Below are positions 25,671 to 33,119 of a stretch of DNA of 33,119 bases, piece after piece. The notes below the pieces were generated by a model. That model was not told the DNA's origin. It searched no databases and saw only the letters and a list, made by a program, of their open reading frames with translations. The DNA comes from Streptomyces sp. CB02959 (lineage in GTDB: Bacteria > Actinomycetota > Actinomycetes > Streptomycetales > Streptomycetaceae), in assembly GCF_002803155.1 (NCBI RefSeq), contig NZ_NNBP01000026.1, forward strand, positions 112,000-145,118, in the 5' to 3' direction. Positions within the stretch are counted from its first letter, which is position 1. Each line of letters begins with the position of its first letter. Made by a program: the position numbers and the translations under genes.

Positions 25671-26417
25671 TCACGGCAGAGGGACGCGCAGAGCGCTCTG
25701 CAACAGCGCCGCGTGCAGCCGCACCGACAGCGTGGCCAGCTCCCTGGCGGTGGCTTCGGCATGGGCCCGGGTCTGCGGATTGCGGTGCCGCCGAAGGGGT
25801 GCAACGACCTGCTCGACCAGCCCAGCCTCGCGCTCCGCGGCCGCCTTCACGGCACGCAGGTGCCGCGGCTCCAGGCCGAAGCGGCCGAGGTCCGCCACGA
25901 GTTTGGCCACGGTGACGGCTTCGATGTCGTACCTGCCGTCCCCGTGGGCGACGATGAGTCCGTACGACTCCCAATCGGCGAGCGTCGCCTCGTCCACCTC
26001 GGTGGCGGCCAGCAGCTCCGCCCGGCCGATCCGAGCGGCCGTCGGGCGCTCCTCGTCGAAGTCGGACACGCCCTCGACCAGATCCCGGGGCGGCGTCGGA
26101 GCGGGCAGTTGCACCTGCTCGCCCCGCTCCAGGGCGTCGAGGTGCTCCCTGATGACCTTCAGGGGGAGGTAGTGGTCCCGCTGCATCCGCAGCACGCCGG
26201 CCAGCCGCTCGAGGTCGGCCGCGGTGAACTTGCGGTACCCGGAAGGCGTGCGCTGCGGTTCGACCAGCCCCTCGGCCTCCAGAAACCGGATCTTGGAGAT
26301 GGTGACCTCGGGGAACTCCTCACGCAGCGCGTTGAGCACGGTGCCGATGCTCATCGGTTTGCGGTCCGAGGAGGCGGCGCCGGACGAGCCGGCACCGCCT
26401 GTCGGTGTGTGGCGCAT
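25671..26417 (-). CDS. ftsR: MerR-family cell-division regulator FtsR-like
   Basis: The 248-residue protein has an N-terminal MerR winged helix with MSIGTVLNALREEFPEVT, ISKIRFLEAEGLVEPQRTPSGYRKF and ADLERLAGVLRMQRDHYLPL. A second helical region follows, with DEATLADWESYGLIV and AVKAAAEREAGLVEQVVAPLRRH. Its order directly after a GarA-like FHA gene and before DUF151 matches Rv1827-Rv1829. Corynebacterium and mycobacterial FtsR activate ftsZ-related genes. ATG 26417 follows GGGAAGG. It lies 16 bp after the FHA gene, so they form an operon. Function is by homology and synteny. Confidence 0.88.
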   Translation of the reverse strand: MRHTPTGGAGSSGAASSDRKPMSIGTVLNALREEFPEVTISKIRFLEAEGLVEPQRTPSGYRKFTAADLERLAGVLRMQRDHYLPLKVIREHLDALERGEQVQLPAPTPPRDLVEGVSDFDEERPTAARIGRAELLAATEVDEATLADWESYGLIVAHGDGRYDIEAVTVAKLVADLGRFGLEPRHLRAVKAAAEREAGLVEQVVAPLRRHRNPQTRAHAEATARELATLSVRLHAALLQSALRVPLP

Positions 26418-26433
26418 ATGCCTTCCCTGGCGG

Positions 26434-27210
26434 TCAGATACCGACGCCCCGCTGGCTCGCGTAGAAGACCAGGCGGTACTTGCCGATCTGCACCTCGTCG
26501 CCGTTGGAGAGGACCACGGATTCGATCGGCTCGCGGTTGACGTAGGTGCCGTTGAGGCTGCCGACGTCGGTGACCGTGAAGCGACCGTCCGAACCACGAC
26601 GGAATTCCACGTGACTGCGCGAGACCGTCACGTCGTCGAGGAAGATGTCGCCCTGCGGGTGGCGGCCCGCCGTCGTCAGCTCACCGTCCAGGAGGAAACG
26701 GCTGCCGGCGTTCGGGCCCCGGCGGACGACCAGCAGCGCCGAGCCCATCGGGAGGGCGTCGACGGCCGCCTGGGCCTCCGGGGAGAGCGCGGGCGAGAGA
26801 TTCTGCCCGGTCGCCTCCGCGTCGTACGCCTCGATCCCCGAGATGGAGATCGTCGACGTCGTCTCGGAGGCCCGCTCGGGCTGGGCGCCCGCACGCAGGG
26901 GCGCGCCGCAGTTGGAGCAGAACCGGCTCGCCTCGGCGTTCCGGTGCCCGCACCTCGTACAAACCGGCAAGGTCGACCCTCCACCCGTGTGTGCGGCTGA
27001 TGGTTCCTGGGAACCTATGCGGCCGGCACCGGAGGGGTCAACAGAACCCGCGCCGTGCCCCTCGGACGGACCGCCGACCTCGTCACGGAACAGCGGACGG
27101 TTCTCGGTCGCGCTTTCTTCTTCCGACCGGCGCGGGGCGCGATGCCGCGCAGAGCCGCCGTCGCCTTCCTGGCGCGCGCTCTTGCCGAACAGCTTTCCAA
27201 ACAACTTCAC
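26434..27210 (-). CDS. GarA-like FHA domain protein with N-terminal zinc ribbon
   Basis: The 258-residue protein has a basic and disordered head (1-80), a zinc ribbon with C84, C87, C98 and C101 (CTRCGHRNAEASRFCSNCG), an ETTST segment at 116-120, and a C-terminal FHA domain at about 160-245. The FHA phosphothreonine-binding residues are visible: GR at 182-183, SRSH at 197-200 and NG at 220-221. Mycobacterial GarA and corynebacterial OdhI share the ETTS phosphorylation site for Ser/Thr kinases and regulate 2-oxoglutarate metabolism. The ribbon is absent from mycobacterial GarA. GTG 27210 gives KLFGKLFGK and follows GGGGAA. It heads a run with ftsR and DUF151. Confidence 0.9.
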   Translation of the reverse strand: MKLFGKLFGKSARQEGDGGSARHRAPRRSEEESATENRPLFRDEVGGPSEGHGAGSVDPSGAGRIGSQEPSAAHTGGGSTLPVCTRCGHRNAEASRFCSNCGAPLRAGAQPERASETTSTISISGIEAYDAEATGQNLSPALSPEAQAAVDALPMGSALLVVRRGPNAGSRFLLDGELTTAGRHPQGDIFLDDVTVSRSHVEFRRGSDGRFTVTDVGSLNGTYVNREPIESVVLSNGDEVQIGKYRLVFYASQRGVGI

Positions 27211-27400
27211 GGGCGATTCCCCTTGTACGACACAGACCCGCCCGTGGGGCAGGACGAACCCTCGATGCAGACACCGGCCGATCCGGACATCCTGTGAACG
27301 TCCGTGGCCTTCAGACAGTTTCCACCACACACCACACGCACGGTGCGTCGACCCCCCGCTACCTCATGCCCTCGCCGGGCCATCACCATACGTGGATGCC

Positions 27401-28390
27401 TCACTGGGATGACGACCGAGCGTAGTCAGGCCGCTTCGCCTCTCGCAAGGCGTCCACAATGATCTTCTCTTCACGGGTCACAGACACCTTGGCCTGCTCC
27501 TTTTCCAGCGTCTGGACCACTCCGCCCGGGATGTTGAGCGCCGGCTCCAGGTCCTCCGGCTTCCCGATGACCTTGAACTGGTACGGCGGCGTGACGCGCT
27601 TGCCGTCAATCTCCACCCCGCCCCGGAGATCCGAGAGATAGGTGCTCGCGACGACCCGAACGCCGTTGACCTGGATGGCCTCGGCTCCGGCCGCCCGCAG
27701 TTCCTGGATGGTGTCCAGCAGCTTGTCCGCTTCCACGGAGTGGTGGGGGTCGTCGATGGTCAGGTTTATGCCGGGGCCCTGCGCCGCGACGGTCCCGGCC
27801 AACACGCCCAGCTGCTGTTCCTTCTCCACGGTCTGCTTACGAGCCTCCTCGGCCTGGTCCGAGCTGTTCTCCAGCTCGGTCTTCTGCCCTTCCAGGCGCC
27901 GCTGCTCATCCGTCAACCGCTGGGAGCGATTGTCCAGTTCGTCCAGGATGCGCACCAAATCCTCTTGGCGCGCGCCCCGCAGCGCACTGCTGTCACTGGT
28001 GGAACGTACCTGAATCGCGAGGCCGAGGCCGAGAATGAACAGGAGCAACGCGACGATCAGTTGGGCCCGGGTCAGTCGCGGCGGCCACAGACTGGCCCGC
28101 AGCCGCTGCCGACCGGTCGCCGGAGACGACTCGGCTTCGTCGTCCGCCGCCGTATCCGTGTCGCCACCAACTGCCGCTTCCGTCCCCTTCTGTCCCACTT
28201 CCGGCTCCGCACGCTCCGGTTCCGTCCCGCCGGTGCGCTCTTCCGCCCACCCGGGCCTACGGGGACGCTCGGGCGGCATCGGCCGCCGCTCGGCGGGGTG
28301 CTCCCCAGGACCGCCCTGCTCGGGGCCGGGCTTCCGCTCCGGCCGCTCCTCGGGCGTGCGCTCCGGCTCCGGCGTCTCGTCCGCTGCCAT
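27401..28390 (-). CDS. DUF881 family membrane protein
   Basis: The 329-residue protein has a Pro/Glu-rich N-terminal tail (about 95 residues with PERKPG-like repeats), one transmembrane helix near 105-125 (LIVALLLFILGLGLAIQV) and a coiled-coil stretch (ILDELDNRSQRLTDEQRRLE). The extracytoplasmic DUF881 domain follows, with GPGINLTIDD, LLDTIQELRAAGAEAIQVNGVRV and PPYQFKVIGKPEDL. DUF881 proteins are linked by synteny to division and sporulation genes in Gram-positive bacteria; the biochemical role is unknown. ATG 28390 lies five bases beyond the sbp stop, so translation is coupled. Confidence 0.92.
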   Translation of the reverse strand: MAADETPEPERTPEERPERKPGPEQGGPGEHPAERRPMPPERPRRPGWAEERTGGTEPERAEPEVGQKGTEAAVGGDTDTAADDEAESSPATGRQRLRASLWPPRLTRAQLIVALLLFILGLGLAIQVRSTSDSSALRGARQEDLVRILDELDNRSQRLTDEQRRLEGQKTELENSSDQAEEARKQTVEKEQQLGVLAGTVAAQGPGINLTIDDPHHSVEADKLLDTIQELRAAGAEAIQVNGVRVVASTYLSDLRGGVEIDGKRVTPPYQFKVIGKPEDLEPALNIPGGVVQTLEKEQAKVSVTREEKIIVDALREAKRPDYARSSSQ

Positions 28391-28395
28391 CGGCC

Positions 28396-28728
28396 TCACG
28401 CCCGGAAGACGTGCCGGCGGATCGCGGCAGCGTTGGAGAAGATGCGGATACCGAGCACCACGACGACGCCGGTGGAAAGTTGGGCGCCGACGCCCAGCTT
28501 GTCTCCGAGGAAGACGATCAGCGCGGCGACCACGACGTTCGACAGGAAGGAGACGACGAAGACCTTGTCGTCGAAGATGCCGTCCAGCATCGCCCGCAGA
28601 CCGCCGAACACGGCGTCCAACGCGGCGACGACAGCGATCGGCAAGTAGGGCTCGACCACCGTCGGCACCACGGGTCGGACGACGATTCCGACCACGACTC
28701 CCACGATCAGGCCCAGTACGGCGATCAC
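28396..28728 (-). CDS. sbp: Small basic protein Sbp (DUF1290)
   Basis: The 110-residue protein consists of three to four hydrophobic helices (MIAVLGLIVGVVVGIVVRP, LPIAVVAALDAVFGGLRAML, VSFLSNVVVAALIVFLGDKLG) with the characteristic VAALDAVFGG and short basic tail RIFSNAAAIRRHVFRA. It is an integral membrane protein, conserved beside DUF881 genes in actinobacteria and Bacillus (next to ftsA/ftsZ in Bacillus). Function is unknown, but a division-related role is suspected. GTG 28728 overlaps the upstream DUF881 stop by four bases (GTGA), showing tight coupling. Confidence 0.93.
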   Translation of the reverse strand: MIAVLGLIVGVVVGIVVRPVVPTVVEPYLPIAVVAALDAVFGGLRAMLDGIFDDKVFVVSFLSNVVVAALIVFLGDKLGVGAQLSTGVVVVLGIRIFSNAAAIRRHVFRA

Positions 28729-29648
28729 GATGTGCCCTTCCCTGTGTCGGCGCCGTCCGCCTTCGCGGCACCGGCCTCCGGCTTTGCAGTACGTACGGTC
28801 AAACTGGGCGCGGGCGGCAGCGTGACCTCACTCTCCACGGAAATCCTGGCGCGCACGCCGTAGTTCTCCTGCAGCACGTGCAGGTACTGGCCGTCGGCAC
28901 TGTCCTGGAACTCGGTGCTCAGCCGCTGCCCGTCCCCCACCGCCAGCACCGTATAGGGCGGCACCAGCGGCTTGTTGTCGACCAGTATGGCGTCTCCCGC
29001 GGCTCTGACCGCCGAGAGCGACGTGAGCCGCTGCCCATTGACGGAGATGGCCTCCGCACCGGACTGCCACAGGCCGTTGACGACACGCTGCATGTCACGG
29101 TCGCGCACCCGCCCGGTGTCCGAGAAATCACTGCTCTCGCGCGGACCGCCGGTCCCGGCCTCCGACCCCTTGGCGTCGTCCACGACGAGCTTCACGCCCG
29201 GTCCGGTGGCCTGGGTCGAACCGGCCAGCAGCGCCAGCAGTTCGGCCTTGCCGTCGCCGTGCTGCTTCAGCGCCTCGCGCTGCATCCGGTCCACCGCGTC
29301 CCGGGTCGTGTCCACCCGCTGCTGCTGGGTGTCGGCCTCGGCGGTGCCCTTCTGGATGCGGTTGATCAGCTCCTCGCGCTCCTTGGCCAGGGTCGGCGCC
29401 GACACCCGGGCCTGCGCCGCCCCCACGGTCACCACCAGCGCCGCCAGCACCAGACCGGCCGCCAGCCCCAACTTCGCCCGCAGCGTGCGCGGCAGACCGC
29501 TGACACCCTCGGCGGACTTGCGCGCGGCGGCCTCGGCATATCCGTCGTCGAGGCTGTGGTCCATCACGTTGGTCAGCAGCGACATGGACGCGTCGGGGCG
29601 CCCGGCCGAGGGGTGGGGGTTGCTCCGATCGGGGCGCTGCGGCGACAT
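28725..29648 (-). CDS. DUF881 family membrane protein, second copy
   Basis: The 307-residue protein has a polar N-terminal stretch, one transmembrane helix near 55-80 (LGLAAGLVLAALVVTVGAA), a coiled-coil region (ELINRIQKGTAEADTQQQRVDTT broken by charged residues) and a DUF881 domain with GPGVKLVVDD, VVNGLWQSGAEAISVNGQRL, LVDNKPLVPPYTVLAVGD and YGVRARISVESEV. It is presumed extracytoplasmic. I chose ATG 29648 (MSPQRP); ATG 29657 three codons upstream is equally plausible and no Shine-Dalgarno decides. The gene ends in a four-base overlap with sbp, so the three genes DUF881-sbp-DUF881 act as a unit. Confidence 0.9.
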   Translation of the reverse strand: MSPQRPDRSNPHPSAGRPDASMSLLTNVMDHSLDDGYAEAAARKSAEGVSGLPRTLRAKLGLAAGLVLAALVVTVGAAQARVSAPTLAKEREELINRIQKGTAEADTQQQRVDTTRDAVDRMQREALKQHGDGKAELLALLAGSTQATGPGVKLVVDDAKGSEAGTGGPRESSDFSDTGRVRDRDMQRVVNGLWQSGAEAISVNGQRLTSLSAVRAAGDAILVDNKPLVPPYTVLAVGDGQRLSTEFQDSADGQYLHVLQENYGVRARISVESEVTLPPAPSLTVRTAKPEAGAAKADGADTGKGTS

Positions 29649-29732
29649 GCCGCACATCGTCGCACGTCGCCGCCGCGGTCTCCCAATGGCCCCACCGGCG
29701 TGCCGATCGGGCGGCACGCCGGTGGGGAGGGG

Positions 29733-32228
29733 TCAGCGTCCGGCGCTGTCCACCACGGCCGCCCACTCGTCCAGCAGCTGCTGGGCGGAGACGTCGTCCG
29801 GGCCTTCCGCCCAGAGGTGGGTGACCGCCTCGGCCGGGTCGGGCAGCACGAGCACCCAGCGCCCGTCGGCCTCCACGATCCGCACGCCGTCGGTGGTGTC
29901 CACGTCCCGGTCGCCGGCCGCCTCCACGACGTGCCGCATCACCAGGCCCTTGACCGCCCACGGCGTCGCCAGGTCCCGCCGCCGGACATGCGCCCGCGGG
30001 ATCCGCGCGTCGATCTGGCTGAGCGTGAGCTGCGTACGGGCCACCAGTCCGATCAGCCGGACGAACGCCGCGGCGCCGTCGAAGACACTGCTGAACTCCG
30101 GGATGATGAACCCGCCCTTGCCGTCACCGCCGAACACCGTGCCGTCCGACCGCCCGACCCTGGTGAGGTCGTCCGGCGACGTCGTCGTCCACTCGACCTG
30201 CGTCCCGTGGTACGCCGCCACCTGCTCGGCGATCCGGGTCGTGGTCACCGGCAGCGCCACCCGCCCGCTGCGCCGCTCCGCGGCGACCAGGTCGAGCATC
30301 ACCAGCAGCGCACGGTCGTCCTCGATGATCCGGCCGCGCTCGTCCACCAAGGAGAGCCGCTCGCCGACCGGATCGAAGCGCACACCGAACGCGGCCCGGG
30401 CCGAGGCGACGATCTCACCGAGCCGGACCAGCCCGGAGCGGCGGGCATCGGCGGTCTCGGTCGGCCGGGACTCGTCCAGACCGGGGTTGATGGTCAACGA
30501 GTCGACGCCGAGCCGGCCCAGGAGACTGGGCAACACCAGACCGGCGCTGCCGTTCGAGGCGTCCACCACGACCTTCAGACCGGAATCGCTGATGCCCGTG
30601 GTGTCCACCGCCCGCAGCAGCGCTCCCGTATAGGAGTCGAAGACGCTGGACGGGAATTGCAGATCACCGATCTCACCGGGGAAGGCCCGTCGGTACTCCT
30701 GACGGGCGTAGACCCGGTCGAGCTTGCGCTGCCCGGCCTGCGAGAGGTCCGCGCCCCGCTCGTCGAAGAACATGATGTCGACGGAGTCCGGCACCCCCGG
30801 CGTGGTCCGCACCATGATCCCGCCGGCGCTGCCCCGCGCGGTCTGCTGCCGGGCGACCGGCAGGGGCACGTTCTCCAGGTCGCGGACGTCGATGGCACTC
30901 GCCTGCAGCGCGGAGATCACCGCGCGCTTCAGGGCCCGGGCACCGCGGGAGTGGTCGCGGGCCGTGGTGACCGTCGAGCCCTTCTTCAACGTGGTGGCGT
31001 ACGCGCCGGCGAGCCGCACCGCGAGTTCCGGAGTGATCTCGACGTTGAGGATTCCCGACACCCCGCGCGCCCCGAAGAGGTGCGCCTGCCCGCGGGATTC
31101 CCAGATGACCGAGGTGTTGACGAACGCACCGGCCTCGATCGTCTTGAAGGGATAGACCCGCACATTGCCCTGGACGATCGACTCCTCACCGATGAGGCAT
31201 TCGTCGCCGATGACCGCGCCGTCCTCGATCCGCGCGGCCCGCATGATGTCGGTGTTCTTGCCGATCACACAGCCGCGCAGATTGCTCTGCTGACCGAGGT
31301 AGACGTTGTCGTGCACCACCGCTCGGTGGAGGAACGCACCGCTCTTGACGACGACGTTGGAGCCGACGACGGTGTGCTCGCGGATCTCCACGTCCGCCTC
31401 GACCTTGGCGTAGTCACCGATGTACAACGGGCCGCGCAACACCGCGTCCGGGTGCACCTCGGCTCCTTCGGCGACCCACACTCCCGGTGAGATCTCGAAA
31501 CCGTCGATATCGACATCGACCTTGCCTTCGAGTACATCGGCCTGGGCCTTCACATAGCTTTCATGCGTGCCGACATCCTCCCAGTAACCCTCGGCGACAT
31601 AGCCGTAGATAGGCTTGCCTTCCTTCATCAACTGCGGGAAGACATCACCGGACCAGTCCACCGGAACATCGGACTCGACGTAGTCGAAGACCTCCGGTTC
31701 CATCACGTAGATACCGGTGTTGACGGTGTCGGAGAAGACTTGGCCCCAGGTGGGCTTTTCCAGGAATCGTTCGACCTGACCGCCCTCGTCGACGATGGTG
31801 ATGCCGAACTCCAATGGATTGGGCACCCGCGTGAGGCAGACCGTGACAAGGGCACCCTTTTCCTTGTGGAACCGGATGAGATCGGTGAGGTCGAAGTCGG
31901 TGAGGGCGTCACCGGAGATGACGAGGAAGGCGTCGTCCTTGAGGGCCTCCTCGGCGTTCTTCACGCTCCCGGCGGTGCCGAGTGGCTTTTCCTCATTGGC
32001 ATAGGTGAGCTCCATTCCGAGCTCTTCCCCGTCGCCGAAATAGTTCCGGACGAGCGAGGCCAGGAATTGCACGGTCACGACGGTCTCGGTGAGACCATGC
32101 CTTTTCAACAGCCGCAGTACATGCTCCATGATCGGCCTGTTGGCCACGGGGAGCAGCGGCTTGGGCATGCTGGACGTCATGGGGCGAAGGCGTGTGCCTT
32201 CGCCGCCGGCCATCACAACGGCCTTCAT
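29733..32228 (-). CDS. Sugar-phosphate nucleotidyltransferase fused to a degenerate phosphomannomutase domain
   Basis: The 831-residue protein has an N-terminal nucleotidyltransferase (about 1-235) with GGEGTRLRPMTSSMPKPLLPV, SGDALTDFDL and EGYWEDVGTHESY. A left-handed beta-helix follows (about 255-370), with hexapeptide repeats. The third part is phosphohexomutase-like (about 380-830). It is usually annotated as mannose-1-phosphate guanylyltransferase. Mutase motifs are altered: the serine loop reads RTTPGVPD (474-481) instead of TASHNP, the metal loop reads FDPVGER (618-624) instead of DGDxDR, and the sugar loop reads GGDGKGGF (700-707) instead of GEESGH. The mutase part is therefore probably not catalytic. 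ATG 32228 has GAGGAGG about 11 bases upstream. The gene lies between pgsA-like and the DUF881 genes. Confidence 0.93.
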   Translation of the reverse strand: MKAVVMAGGEGTRLRPMTSSMPKPLLPVANRPIMEHVLRLLKRHGLTETVVTVQFLASLVRNYFGDGEELGMELTYANEEKPLGTAGSVKNAEEALKDDAFLVISGDALTDFDLTDLIRFHKEKGALVTVCLTRVPNPLEFGITIVDEGGQVERFLEKPTWGQVFSDTVNTGIYVMEPEVFDYVESDVPVDWSGDVFPQLMKEGKPIYGYVAEGYWEDVGTHESYVKAQADVLEGKVDVDIDGFEISPGVWVAEGAEVHPDAVLRGPLYIGDYAKVEADVEIREHTVVGSNVVVKSGAFLHRAVVHDNVYLGQQSNLRGCVIGKNTDIMRAARIEDGAVIGDECLIGEESIVQGNVRVYPFKTIEAGAFVNTSVIWESRGQAHLFGARGVSGILNVEITPELAVRLAGAYATTLKKGSTVTTARDHSRGARALKRAVISALQASAIDVRDLENVPLPVARQQTARGSAGGIMVRTTPGVPDSVDIMFFDERGADLSQAGQRKLDRVYARQEYRRAFPGEIGDLQFPSSVFDSYTGALLRAVDTTGISDSGLKVVVDASNGSAGLVLPSLLGRLGVDSLTINPGLDESRPTETADARRSGLVRLGEIVASARAAFGVRFDPVGERLSLVDERGRIIEDDRALLVMLDLVAAERRSGRVALPVTTTRIAEQVAAYHGTQVEWTTTSPDDLTRVGRSDGTVFGGDGKGGFIIPEFSSVFDGAAAFVRLIGLVARTQLTLSQIDARIPRAHVRRRDLATPWAVKGLVMRHVVEAAGDRDVDTTDGVRIVEADGRWVLVLPDPAEAVTHLWAEGPDDVSAQQLLDEWAAVVDSAGR

Positions 32229-32275
32229 GTCGGAAGCGTCCTCCTCGAAGAGACGACGGTCTTGCCGACTTCACT

Positions 32276-32281
32276 TGTCAA
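32276..32281 (-). promoter_or_regulatory. Possible -35 box of the nucleotidyltransferase fusion gene
   Basis: A perfect minus-strand TTGACA occurs at plus 32276-32281, about 48 bases before ATG 32228. The matching -10 region (around plus 32253-32258, CGTCGT) is poor, so the promoter is uncertain. Confidence 0.35.
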
Positions 32282-32282
32282 G

Positions 32283-32313
32283 GGCGCCCGCTGACTCCCC
32301 CGTCGCGGGCGCC
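32283..32313 (-). terminator. Hairpin between pgsA-like and nucleotidyltransferase genes
   Basis: GGCGCCCGC (32283-32291) pairs perfectly with GCGGGCGCC (32305-32313) over a 13-base loop. It follows the pgsA-like stop on the minus strand and precedes the possible TTGACA box, suggesting that the two genes are partly separate transcripts. Confidence 0.5.
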
Positions 32314-32345
32314 GGGCCTAGGCACGATCTGCCGATTCGGCGAGT

Positions 32346-32954
32346 TCAGTCGGCCGTGGCGTCCGCCCTGATGATCCGGCGGACCTGGACCACGTAGAGG
32401 ATCCCTGCCCACCAGTACAGCGCTGTACCCCATCCGGCGAACGCCCATCCGAAAATAGCAGCGAGTGAGTGAAGCCAGCCACTTCCGTCACTGAGCAGCA
32501 GCAACGGGAAGGCGTACATCAAGTTGAACGTAGCCGCTTTGCCCAGGAAGTTCACCTGGGGCGGACCGTACCCGTGGCGTCCGAGGAGCCCGACCGCGAT
32601 CAGCAGCATCAACTCGCGGGCGAGCAGCGCCGCGGTGAGCCAGACCGGGAGGATCTCCCGCCAGGTCAGACCGACGAGGGTCGAGAGGATGTAGAGCCGG
32701 TCGGCAGCCGGATCGAGGATCCGTCCCAGGCTGCTGATCTGGTTCCAGCGCCGGGCGAGCTTGCCGTCGAGGTAATCGCTGACACCGCTGAGCGCGAGAA
32801 CCAGCAGCGCCCAGCCATCGGCCTTCGGACCACCGAATTTCGGCCAGAGGATCAGCCACAAGAACACCGGCACGCCGACCAGGCGCGCCATGCTCAGAAT
32901 ATTCGGGATGGTGAGGACACGATCTGTCTGGATCCGCGTCTCCTGGACCTCCAC
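32346..32954 (-). CDS. CDP-alcohol phosphatidyltransferase (PgsA-like)
   Basis: The 202-residue membrane protein begins IPNILSMARLVGVPVFLWLI and carries the family motif D-x2-DG-x2-AR-x8-G-x3-D-x3-D complete: SDYLDGKLARRWNQ followed by SLGRILDPAADRLY. Several hydrophobic helices follow, including LLARELMLLIAVG and GKAATFNLMYAFPLLLL. It transfers a phosphatidyl group from CDP-diacylglycerol to an alcohol; glycerol-3-phosphate is the likeliest acceptor by similarity to PgsA2 (Rv1822), but inositol phosphate or phosphatidylglycerol cannot be excluded. GTG 32954 follows AGGAGG at seven bases. It heads the minus-strand block and lies just past an rRNA operon terminator. Confidence 0.92.
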   Translation of the reverse strand: MEVQETRIQTDRVLTIPNILSMARLVGVPVFLWLILWPKFGGPKADGWALLVLALSGVSDYLDGKLARRWNQISSLGRILDPAADRLYILSTLVGLTWREILPVWLTAALLARELMLLIAVGLLGRHGYGPPQVNFLGKAATFNLMYAFPLLLLSDGSGWLHSLAAIFGWAFAGWGTALYWWAGILYVVQVRRIIRADATAD

Positions 32955-32996
32955 GCGGAAGCCTCCTGTGGGAAAAATGTGCCGATGATGCCCCCG

Positions 32997-33002
32997 ACTT
33001 TA
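32997..33002 (-). promoter_or_regulatory. Possible -10 box of the pgsA-like gene
   Basis: TAAAGT on the minus strand (plus 32997-33002) lies 42 bases before GTG 32954 and fits a -10 element with a leader of about 36 bases. I find no good -35 box at the right distance. Confidence 0.35.
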
Positions 33003-33050
33003 CCTGGCCCGCCGGCCTCGCCGCGCCGCGGGGCCCCGTCGCGGAACGCA

Positions 33051-33089
33051 AAAAGCCCCGCCAGGAACCGAAGTTCCCAGCGGGGCTTT
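33051..33089 (-). terminator. rRNA operon terminator with UUCG tetraloop
   Basis: GCCCCGC (33055-33061) pairs with GCGGGGC (33080-33086), flanked by AAA/TTT. An inner stem GGAAC/GTTCC (33064-33068, 33073-33077) closes on a minus-strand TTCG loop with C-G closing pair. On the minus strand the stem ends in a run of T. It lies 12 bases after the 5S rRNA end. Confidence 0.85.
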
Positions 33090-33101
33090 CTTTCACATTT
33101 A

Positions 33102-33119
33102 GTTCGGCGGCGTCCTACT
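33102..33119 (-). rRNA. rrf: 5S rRNA, 3' end only (gene continues past the window)
   Basis: The reverse complement of the last bases reads AGTAGGACGCCGCCGAAC, the well-known 3' end of actinobacterial 5S rRNA. The minus-strand orientation and the following strong terminator agree with an rRNA operon whose 16S-23S-5S genes lie beyond the right edge. Confidence 0.85.

Noticed and set aside
28035..31490. Plus-strand open frame of 1151 codons
   Set aside because: It runs antisense to DUF881, sbp and the nucleotidyltransferase fusion, which are clear genes; its Arg/Pro/His-rich product matches nothing.

Overview
The base composition (very GC-rich, G/C in almost every third codon position), the gene families and the gene order point to a Streptomyces-type actinomycete chromosome. 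I see no integrase, transposase, IS end or CRISPR array. About 32 protein genes, one tandem glycine riboswitch and the 3' tip of a 5S rRNA gene are supported. Strands are mixed on the left half; from 22.8 kb to the right edge almost everything runs on the minus strand.

Left part (1-19.2 kb): accessory and housekeeping genes, mostly regulator/target pairs. A MocR-type (GntR plus aminotransferase) regulator diverges from two flavin-binding split-barrel genes. A thioredoxin-reductase-like flavoprotein with a dithiol-oxidase type CPYC motif diverges from an XRE-cupin regulator. A TetR regulator diverges from a YqeB-like membrane protein, with a 36-bp imperfect palindrome between them and a rare TTA codon in the target. 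Two tandem EamA exporters, a Clp-N domain protein, an SRPBCC protein, a PadR regulator with a Gly/Arg-rich head, an SMI1/KNR4 protein, a PhzF isomerase-like protein, a CPBP membrane protein, a substrate-binding/VWA protein, a glutamate-cysteine ligase family enzyme and small unknown proteins follow. Several convergent gene pairs are separated by strong hairpins that fit bidirectional terminators.

Middle (19.2-24.3 kb): gcvP, the glycine decarboxylase P-protein, is read leftwards behind a two-aptamer glycine riboswitch. Next come a PRC-barrel protein and DNA polymerase IV (dinB), whose convergent 3' ends overlap by 91 bp.

Right part (24.3-33.1 kb): a minus-strand block matching the conserved actinobacterial order around mycobacterial Rv1822-Rv1832: CDP-alcohol phosphatidyltransferase, a nucleotidyltransferase/phosphomannomutase fusion (extra relative to mycobacteria), DUF881, small basic protein, DUF881, GarA-like FHA protein, FtsR-like MerR, bifunctional nuclease (DUF151), second MerR, and gcvP further on. 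gcvH, which sits inside this block in mycobacteria, is absent. The phosphomannomutase half of the fusion has lost its recognisable catalytic motifs. The block joins lipid synthesis, cell-envelope precursor, cell-division regulation and kinase-signalled metabolic control genes.

At the extreme right, 18 nt of a minus-strand 5S rRNA gene and its terminator show that an rRNA operon ends here, just upstream of the phosphatidyltransferase gene.
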